Shown here piece by piece: positions 57,358 to 64,000 of a stretch of DNA of 64,000 bases. Positions within the stretch are counted from its first letter, which is position 1; each line of letters begins with the position of its first letter. The DNA lies in the NCBI RefSeq assembly GCF_000687475.1, contig NC_057321.1:1488001-1552000 (forward strand), written 5' to 3'. Position numbers and translations under genes: made by a program. The stretch comes from Ustilaginoidea virens (Eukaryota; Ascomycota; Sordariomycetes; Hypocreales; Clavicipitaceae). The notes under the pieces were generated by a model. It was not told the DNA's origin and did no database searches. It saw nothing but the letters and a program-made list of their open reading frames with translations.

Positions 57358-57711
57358 GGGAGAGGGTCAAGGGGGGGGGGGGGGCGTGACGTGACGTAGG
57401 TGAAGGTAGGCCCAGGCTCGATGGAGGGAGGCTGGCCAGACCGCACGCTCGCTGCTACGGAGTAGACGACGGAGGGCTCGGCAGGCAGGGCGCACAGACG
57501 AGCTGGCAATGGCTCGGGTCCGCATGAAAATTTGGGTGATTGTCGCATTCTGCATTCCGTGGCAAAGGTTGTTGACGTAGTGAAGCATTCGGCAGACTTG
57601 GCTCCCATGTAGTTTCACCTGGTGTTTCAGATGGCCGGGGGGGGCCCGACCACCCACGGCACGCTGTGGAGGTACAGTACTTGGGAGGGTACAGGTCAAC
57701 CGACCTGTGTT
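57358..57711. other. 3' flank of the Hsp70-like gene
   Basis: No gene is supported. It contains a G-run (57373-57384), a copy of TACGGAGTA (57456) and ends at the left inverted repeat of the MITE-like element. Confidence 0.5.
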
Positions 57712-58436
57712 CCCCCCTTGTCATCCGACCCCCCCATAATAACTTAACTGACCTGACCATTGCTATGGGCTATACTCTTAATATAATTGGTTTATTAGGG
57801 AATAGTAGGTCAGGTCACTTTATATAGAAAACTATATGGAGAAGTACTTTCTCTGATATTTTACTAGGTTCTTAGGTAGGGGTACCTAGTAAAAGAAATT
57901 AAAGAAGTCACTTTCTTTAGAAAAATATAGGGAGAAATACTTTCTCTGCTGTTTTATTAGGTTCTTACGTAAGGGTACCTAGTAAGAATATTAAAGAAGT
58001 CACTTTCTAAAGAAATATATATATAAAGGTACCTCTTTTTCTATCCCTAGTACCTAAATACTAGGTACCTAGGTACTTAGTAGAAATATAAGAAGTCACT
58101 TTATATAGAAAAATATATGTAAAGGTACTTTTTCTACGTATAGTACCTAAGGACTTAGGTACCTACCTAATAAAAGAAAGGAAGTCACTTTCGATATAAA
58201 AGTCTATATAAAGGTACTTTATCTACTTTTAATATTAGGTTCTTAGGTAGGGATACCTAGTAAAAATATAAGGGAAGTCACTCACTATAGAAAAATATAT
58301 ATAAAGATACTTATAGTCTAGTGGCTACTATAGATTAAGGGATCTACTACTATTTATTAGCGTATCTCTATATTAGGAAAGAGCATTGGTCAGGTCTGTT
58401 AAGTTATTATGGGGGGGTCGAATGACTAGGGGGGGG
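57712..58436. mobile_element. MITE-like non-coding element with terminal inverted repeats
   Basis: The ends are inverted copies: left 57712-57764 and right 58382-58436. They match over about 54 bp with four mismatches and a two-base gap in the terminal C/G run; the shared core includes CGACCCCCCC then ATAATAACTTAAC. The interior is strikingly AT-rich against GC-rich flanks. It holds six degenerate tandem copies of a unit of about 92 bp, each starting AAGTCACT with AGAAAAATATA shortly after (repeat starts near 57814, 57907, 57999, 58095, 58184, 58277). No open frame of useful length exists inside. This is the layout of a non-autonomous TIR element (MITE). No clear target-site duplication could be seen, so the class is unassigned. 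Confidence 0.75.
57814..58300. repeat. Six AT-rich ~92-bp tandem repeats inside the TIR element
   Basis: Spacing between successive GTCACT anchors is 93, 92, 96, 89 and 93 bp. Each unit also contains ACTTT...CTA, then TAGGTACCTAGTA-like palindromic words. Copies have diverged considerably. Confidence 0.8.
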
Positions 58437-59768
58437 CATAGGCTGATATGTAGTCTCAGTACTTGGCTAGGTCGGTGGGGGGTGCTCAGCCTGTCGTGGT
58501 GCCGGTCCTGCCCGTGGTGCCGTCTATGTAGCGGTATCTGAACAATGTTGTTAGGCAGCCCTGTTTTCTTTGTCGGTTCTTTTTTTGCTTTGCTTTGCAT
58601 TGCCTTGCTTTTCTTTGCTTTTCTTTGCTTTTCTTTGCTTTTCTTTGCTTTTCTTTGCTTTGCTTTGTCTTGCTTTGCCTTGCCTTGCCTTGCCTTGCCT
58701 TGCTTTGCTTTGCTTTGCCTTGCCTTGCCTTGCTTTTCCTTTCTTTTCTTTCCTCATCTTCTCTCTTCTTTTTTATTCCCGTCCTTCTTTTAGCACCAGC
58801 AAACTTAAAGCCGCTAGGGTTCTTCTTCCTTCTTCCCTTCTTTTCCCGTCATATTCCACCAGACGCTTGCTATCCCGCGTCGCGGCCGTTTACATACCAA
58901 CCCGACTAAAGGCAACGCAGACCCCCCTCCATACCATACATATAGCCGTCCACGGCGTCGCGCACGAGCAGCACACGTCACGCGACACGTCGCACGGAGG
59001 ACCCAAGTCGCCCGGTCTCGTGTCTCCTGGCCTCTCGGTTGCGCACGGACTTTGACGCCGGACGGACAAGACAGCACGCCGACGACCAAGCAAGCCGAAC
59101 AAGAGGGTCCGCCGTCCGCTCGTTGATAAAAAATAAATTAAAAAAAAAAAAAAACAAAAAAATAAAAACAAAAATAAAAACAAAAACAAAAAATAAATAA
59201 AACAAAAATAAAAAAACAAAAACAAAAGCAAAAGCAAAAACACAAACAAAACTGTTGGAAACCAAAAAGATTCAGGGACAGGCAAAAAGGCACCATCTGG
59301 GCTTGGCACGGGTGCGGGCGCGCGCACCTGCATGCACGCCGACTTGGCTCGTGCCGGCTTCTCCTCGTCCCTCGTCTTTGCCACCAACCACTAGCGTCGG
59401 CGCGCTGCTGCTTGCCGCTTGCCGCTTGCCGCTTGCCGCTTGCCCTCTGGCACGGCATCGCCAGTTGACCGCAAGGGCCAGCTTGCACCTGCACCGGCCG
59501 ACCCCGTCTTCGGCGCTGTACAACGTCGACGTGCTCGGGTAGCGGCTGCCTTGGCAGGGCTTGCGTCTGGTCCGTCTTCCCTCTCTTTACCCCCGGGGAA
59601 GGCACGCACGGCTACGGCTACGGCTACGGCTACGGCTACGGCTGCAACGGCGCAGGTGCGATTGATATTGATCGATCAATCCCTTTTAGGCAGGCGCTGC
59701 TGTGGACGACGGGAGCTAATTTCTTCTCCAACCACACACGCACACGCACACACACACAAAAAAAAGGA

Positions 59769-59803
<35 letters not shown>

Positions 59804-59851
59804 GAAACCAAGGGTAACCAGGGCAGGACAGAAAAGAAGAGAAAAAGAGAC
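58437..59851. other. Intergenic between the TIR element and the SET-domain gene
   Basis: No gene is supported. A CTTTGC/CTTTTC pyrimidine repeat (58569-58755), an A/AAAAC/AAAAT tract (59128-59250), CTTGCCG repeats (59411-59445), CGGCTA repeats (59611-59643) and a 29-nt A-run (59772-59800) lie in it. The last 50 bp are the SET gene leader. Confidence 0.5.
58569..58755. repeat. TTTGC/TTTTC pyrimidine-strand repeat
   Basis: Degenerate 5- and 10-bp repeats (TTTGCTTTTC, then CTTTGC and CTTGC variants), plus strand all pyrimidine plus G. Similar in word content to the complement of the 10-bp array at 35.9 kb but far less regular. Confidence 0.8.
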
Positions 59852-61390
59852 ATGAGCATGAGCGGCCATGAAGGCATAGCGCCGCTGGTAGAATGGGCCG
59901 TGTCTCACGGCGCCAGGCTGCATCCTGCTGTGCAAGTGTATCAGGATCCTCGGACCGGTCTCTCCTTCCGCGTCAACCCGTCCGCGCCTTGTGCGGTGCA
60001 GCCGTACGAGCCCATTGTGCAGCTGCCCACGTCTCTCACCCTCTCCTACTTGAATGCCGTGCTGGAGGAGGAGGAGGAGGAGCAGCAGCACCATCACCAG
60101 CATCACCACCAGCATCACCACCACCACCACCGCCAGCTGCTTGCCAAGGCGCAGCCCCAGGTGGTCGGCCGCCTGTTCCTCATCAACGAGTATCTCAAAG
60201 CCGACCAGTCGTTTTGGTACCCCTACATCCGAGCCCTGCCCCAGCCCGACGGCCCCGCCTGGGCGCTCCCGCCCTTCTGGCCCGACGAAGAAGCCGAGCT
60301 GCTGGAAGGCACCAACGTCGAGGTCGGCATCGAAAAGATAAAGGCCGACGTGCGGCGTGACTACAAGGAGGCCCGGGCCTTGCTGGCCGCCGCCGCCGCC
60401 GCCGCCGCCGGCTGCTCCAGCACCTGCACCTGCTCCTGCACCTGCGCCCTCCCCCAGGACGCCCTCACCGTGGAGCTGTACCAGTGGGCGTACTGCATCT
60501 TCTCGAGCCGCAGCTTCCGGGCCAGCCTGGTGCTCTCGGCCGCGCAGCAGAGCAGGCTGCCGGACGGCGTGCTGGTCGACGACTTCTCCGTCCTGCTGCC
60601 GCTCTTCGACGTTGGCAACCACGACATGACGGCCGAGGTGCGCTGGCATCTCGACCACGCCAGCCAGCGCTGCGAGCTCCAGGTCGGCCGGGCCCACCGC
60701 CCGGGCCAGCAAATCTTCATCAACTACAGCATGAAGACCAACGCCGAGCTGCTCCTCGGCTACGGCTTCATGGTCCCCGCCACCCCCGAGCTGCACAACG
60801 ACTACACCCACGTGCGCAAGAGGGCCGCGGCCACCGCCGACGCCGACGATGGCGCCGGCGAGCCCCAGCCGTCGGGCGAGTATCTCTTCTCGCTGCGGCC
60901 CCTGTCGCACCCCAGCTCCGTCCTCGCCCGGTCCAAGCAGTCCCTGCAGCTGGACCCGTCGACCAAGGTGCTGGGATCCTTCCAGCACGTCCAGCCCGAG
61001 ATGGTCTGGGACATAATCTGCACCCTGACCGACCGCGAGCAGCGCCGCCGGCTACTCCCCCCCCCGGCGGCGGCGGCGGCGGCGGCGGCGGGCCAGGACG
61101 ACCAGGACCGGTACCACATGGACAGGTTCTTCTCGGGCCAGGTGGCGGGCGAGGCGGCGGCGGTGCTGGAGCAGACGGTGGCCATTATCCAGCACAAGGT
61201 GCTGCAGGAGCTCGAGAGGCTGAACGAGACAGATGTCGAGGTGGTGGGGGGAGACTGGGAGGGCTTGACGCGGAACCAGCGGCTGGCGTTGGATTACCGC
61301 GGCAGGTGCAGGGAGGTGCTGGAGAGCGTGCTCAAGGCCATGAGCGGAGACGGCATGTTTGATGGGGAGGAGCCGGCAAACGCTGCTTGA
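59852..61390 (+). CDS. SET-domain protein lysine methyltransferase (SETD3/RuBisCO-LSMT-like)
   Basis: Non-histone SET-type methyltransferase family (yeast Rkm and SETD3-like proteins); substrate unknown. Single exon, 512 aa, ATG at 59852 with a second ATG two codons later. N-terminal SET portion: HEGIAPLVEWAVSHGARLHP, then the insert region with FLINEYLKADQSFWYPYIRA. Next is an Ala8/Cys-rich low-complexity insert (about residues 175-200), then LYQWAYCIFSSRSF and the SET core LPLFDVGNHDMTAEVRW. NYSMKTNAELLLGYGF, the NxxxxNxELLxxYGF cofactor/lysine-channel signature, follows. The C-terminal part is the helical Rubisco-LSMT substrate-binding-type domain (RNQRLALDYRGRCREVLESV). An Glu6-Gln3-His-rich stretch (about residues 71-93) is a low-complexity insertion. 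The conserved Asn-His pair of the core is present. Confidence 0.88.
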   Translation: MSMSGHEGIAPLVEWAVSHGARLHPAVQVYQDPRTGLSFRVNPSAPCAVQPYEPIVQLPTSLTLSYLNAVLEEEEEEQQHHHQHHHQHHHHHHRQLLAKAQPQVVGRLFLINEYLKADQSFWYPYIRALPQPDGPAWALPPFWPDEEAELLEGTNVEVGIEKIKADVRRDYKEARALLAAAAAAAAGCSSTCTCSCTCALPQDALTVELYQWAYCIFSSRSFRASLVLSAAQQSRLPDGVLVDDFSVLLPLFDVGNHDMTAEVRWHLDHASQRCELQVGRAHRPGQQIFINYSMKTNAELLLGYGFMVPATPELHNDYTHVRKRAAATADADDGAGEPQPSGEYLFSLRPLSHPSSVLARSKQSLQLDPSTKVLGSFQHVQPEMVWDIICTLTDREQRRRLLPPPAAAAAAAAGQDDQDRYHMDRFFSGQVAGEAAAVLEQTVAIIQHKVLQELERLNETDVEVVGGDWEGLTRNQRLALDYRGRCREVLESVLKAMSGDGMFDGEEPANAA

Positions 61391-61865
61391 AACGAGGACT
61401 GGGCATCATGGCTGGCATCATGGCTGGCATCATGGCTGGCATCATGACTGGCATCATGGCTGGCATCGTGACTGGTACGGGAGATGGGAGGCAGACAACC
61501 CCAACTCAGAAGCAGGGCGGGCACCTTTTCACCGTTTTCTTAGATTTCTTTTCTCTTCTTTTCTTTTTTACTCCCCTACATCCAGAGTAGAGGTCGGGGC
61601 GGGCACACGAAAGACGGGATAGATAGATGCAGCGGTTCCGGCAACCCCTTTTTAGATGGACGGTCCGGGACCGACGGAACAAGGCACGACGACATCATGG
61701 AACGACGGCATGAGCTTTGGGACGGCAGAGCAGACACACAGGAGCGGGGGCAAAGGGGATAGATGCCATCTAGTCTAGTGTACAACCCGCTCTCGGGGGT
61801 CCCCCCCCCCCCCCCCTCATCCCGGTCTAATGCGCGTTTCTCTTGGGCCATGGCCGCCGCCGCGT
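61391..61865. other. Intergenic, convergent 3' ends
   Basis: Begins with a 12-bp repeat (GGCATCATGGCT, about seven copies, 61406-61472). It also holds T-rich sequence near 61545-61570 and a C-run (61801-61816) 50 bp before the hydrolase stop codon. No gene is supported. Confidence 0.55.
61406..61472. repeat. GGCATCATGGCT 12-bp tandem repeat
   Basis: Roughly five to seven copies with single-base variants (ATGACT, TCGTGA), starting 15 bp after the SET gene stop codon. A multiple of three, so frames remain open through it. Confidence 0.85.
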
Positions 61866-63497
61866 CTAGATGCGGCTTTTGGACGCGTCCCCGAGCAGAT
61901 GCGCGTAGACGGCGCGCTCGAGCTCGTCGTACAGCTTGGCCACGATGGGGTCTCCGTTGGGGCGGACGTTGACGACGAGGACGGCTGCGATGCCGGTCGT
62001 GGGGTCGGCCCACTGGGGGGGTTGTTAGCCCGAGGGAGAAGAAGACGACGAAGACGACGAAGACGACGAAGTCGACGAAGAAGGGTGGAGCAAGGAAAAG
62101 CAAGGAGAAGCAAAAAAAAAAAGGAAAAAAAAAAAGATGAAAAAAAAAGAAGCAAAACACAGGAAGAATAGAACGCAGGAAGACTAGAGGGAAAACTAGC
62201 AAAAAGCAGGGGGAAATAAAGGGGAAAATATAAAAAAAAGAGGGAAAAAAAACGTAAAAGGGCATAAAGGACATAAAAGACGCAAAAGACGCAAAAGACG
62301 CAAAAGACGCAAAAGCAAAAAAAGAGGGACAAAGGGCAAACAAACGCACGCCAACTCACCCATCGACTGTTGAGGATCCCGCTCCAGGCCATGCTCCCCC
62401 CCCGCCTCTTGCCCGGCACGTCGCCCACGTTGAGCATGCCCCCCAGCCCGTGGTTGATGTCCTGGCCGTCGGCAAACTCCGGGACAAAGGTGTTCCTGAC
62501 CCGGGGGTGGGTGGCCACGTCGCGCATGCGCTCGGCCTGGGCCTCGTCGAGCTGGGGCGCCAGCATGGCCCGCACGGTGTCGTCGGACACGAGGCTGCCG
62601 CGCAGGAAGCCGCGCAGCAGGGCGGCGTAGTCGCTGGCGGTGGTGAAGAGGCCGGCGCCGCCCGACTCCATCTCGTGCTCGTGCGGGGTGGGCCAGGCGG
62701 CGGGTCGCAGGCGGCCGCTGCGGGTGCGCTCGACGTTCTGGGCGGTGCGCGGCGCCGTCTGCGGGTGCCGCTCGGGCCAGAAGCCCGTGTCGGCGAGGCC
62801 CAGCGGCCGCAGGATGTGGTCGCGCACGTGGCGGCTCAGCGGGCCGCCCGTGACGGCCTCGACGACCTGGCCGGCCCAGTCGACGCCGACGCCGTACGCC
62901 CAGCCCTGGCCGGGGGCGAAGCGCAGGGGCGTCGAGATCTCCAGCCGGGACCAGTGCATGCGCGACACGTCGCGGCCGGGCGCGGAGCGCGACCAGGCCA
63001 GCAGCACGGGGTCGGCGAACTCGTAGCTGAAGCCCGACGTGTGCGTGAGCAGCTGCCTCATGGTGATGGGGCGCGTGTTGCGCTCGTAGGCGGGGCGGCC
63101 GTCGCGGTCCATGGCGCGCAGGATCCGGGCGTCGCGGAGCTCGGGCACCAGGGGGCGCAGGTCGGCGTCGAGGCTGAGCCGGCCGCGCTGGACGAGCTGC
63201 ATCACGGCGATGGAGGTGACGAGCTTGGTCAGCGAGGCGACCCACGTGAAGGTGTGTTCGGTGAAGGGGGGCGAGTCGACGTCGAGACGCAGGCGGCCAG
63301 ACGACCCGGAGTAGAGGGTGGCTAGATGGACAGGAAACTATCAGAAGCGAAGCAAGAGAATGGATGGACGATGGGGGGGGGGGCGTTGTGGACGTACCAT
63401 CTTTGCTGGTCACGACAAATGCGGCGCCGAGGAGCTTCCCTCTGGTCTCCTCCCCGTGAACGGTGTGCCGTCGGAGAATGTCATCGAGCTTGTTCAT
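61866..63497 (-). CDS. Serine beta-lactamase-like hydrolase (S12 / class C fold)
   Basis: Penicillin-binding-protein/class C beta-lactamase fold, which in fungi includes esterases and acyltransferases such as LovD; substrate unknown. Minus-strand exons 63497-63398, 63321-62360, 62012-61866; 402 aa. The catalytic S-x-x-K is SLTK (Ser63, Lys66) in TFTWVASLTKLVTSI. The second-motif Tyr is in GWAYGVGVDWAG (Tyr176). QLLTHTSGFSYEF and ILRPLGLADTGF are family hallmarks, with GGAGLFTTASDYAALLRGFL further on. The last exon supplies WADPTTGIAAVLVVNVRPNG and the C-terminal helix. No signal peptide is visible, so it is probably cytosolic. The 347-nt second intron is purine/A-rich. Such genes often sit by secondary-metabolite clusters, but no cluster is seen here. 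Confidence 0.9.
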
Positions 63498-63857
63498 TGT
63501 CGAAACCCTCCAGAGATCAGCGGGTGCGTCTGCAAGCCCGGCTGGGCATTACAAGCAGCAAGGCAGAGGGTTGGCACGAGCTTGCCTCTTGCAGACGGAG
63601 CAATGGTGACGAAGCTGAGAATGGGGGGGTTTGGCTGATGCGAATATGCAAAACTTCAGGCGGTTCGCATCGTCCGTGAAAGTACTAGACTTTGGCGTCC
63701 GTCAGCTTGTTGTCGGACCGGGCGTTGCGCAGACCAACCAAGCAGGGGAAGGGGGGGGGGGTTCTAAGGAGCTCACCTTTTTTTTTTTTTTTTTCCCGCC
63801 TGGCGCGTCGCAGCCCCTGTCGCTTTTTATCTTATTCCAGGGCCGTTTTGATTGCCC
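63498..63857. other. Shared divergent promoter
   Basis: 360 bp between the hydrolase start (-) and the partial gene (+). It contains a G-run (63751-63760) and a T-run (63778-63794); no ORF of interest. Confidence 0.5.
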
Positions 63858-64000
63858 ATGATGCCTGGGTCCGCCTCGGCCCGGGGGAAGAAGAAGAAGA
63901 AGAAGGCAAAAGAGGCCGAGGGCCCCGGGGCCGGTGGGGACGTAAGTCGCAACGTTGGGGGCCAGGAGACGGGAGACGGGAGTCGGGAGTCGGACGCTTG
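63858..64000 (+). CDS. 5' end of a gene truncated by the window edge
   Basis: Two adjacent ATGs (63858 and 63861) open a frame reading PGSASARGKKKKKKAKEAEG and GPGAGGD, which runs into a good donor site (GTAAGT at 63942). Sequence 63942-64000 is therefore probably intron 1. The Lys-rich N-terminus suggests a basic or nucleic-acid-associated protein, but 28 codons do not identify it. Confidence 0.5.
   Translation, partial: MMPGSASARGKKKKKKAKEAEGPGAGGDVSRNVGGQETGDGSRESDA

Overview
The window looks like nuclear DNA of a filamentous ascomycete, most likely a Sordariomycete. The reasons are short introns (about 50-240 bp) with GT(A/G)NGT donors and CTAAC/CTGAC branch sites, high G+C coding DNA, and gene families typical of these fungi: an Ime2-type kinase, a DUF7514 protein, HET-era ankyrin proteins, an Stc1-domain protein and an HSPA12-like Hsp70. 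No rRNA, tRNA, CRISPR array or operon was found. Gene models were spliced by eye from reading frame, splice signals and remembered family sequences; no alignment or search was run. All completed models keep a coherent frame across their exons.

Layout. 0-6 kb is a dense housekeeping block: the kinetochore subunit DSN1/MIS13 (+), the SDH flavinylation factor SDHAF2/EMI5 (-), the p24 cargo receptor ERV25 (-) and U1-C (+), the last with a 6-nt microexon. 6.6-9.9 kb is one large exon for an uncharacterised disordered protein (-). 9.9-16.1 kb has no gene I can support. 16-23 kb holds a secreted Cys-rich, Ser/Thr-rich, probably GPI-anchored protein (+), an HD-domain hydrolase (-) and sphingosine-1-phosphate lyase (+). 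25-29 kb has a DUF7514 protein (+) converging on a coiled-coil protein (-). 31-35.3 kb has a mitochondrial PDH/BCKDH-type kinase (+) and an Stc1-domain protein (+). 35.86-36.09 kb is a nearly perfect 10-bp tandem array.

37.8-44.4 kb is a compositionally different, less GC-rich block. It carries two divergent ankyrin-containing genes: a clearly broken ankyrin gene (-), and an SPX-ankyrin-GDPD (GDE1-like) gene (+) whose seven-exon frame is intact except for one TGA. 44.4-49.8 kb is a repeat-rich gene desert. 49.8-57.4 kb holds an Ime2/MAK-like kinase with a GC-AG intron (+) and an Hsp70-like ATPase (+). 57.71-58.44 kb is a non-coding element of about 725 bp with terminal inverted repeats of about 54 bp and six internal AT-rich repeats of about 92 bp, MITE-like. 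59.8-64 kb has a SET-domain methyltransferase (+), a serine beta-lactamase-like hydrolase (-) and the first exon of a gene leaving the window (+).

The genes do not form one pathway. Loose themes are mitochondrial metabolism (SDHAF2, PDK), secretion and lipids (ERV25, S1P lyase, the GDE1-like gene) and chromosome/meiosis functions (DSN1, Ime2-like, Stc1-like). Intergenic DNA is full of long homopolymers, microsatellites, a recurrent 9-mer TACGGAGTA and the palindromic motif ACCTAGGT.
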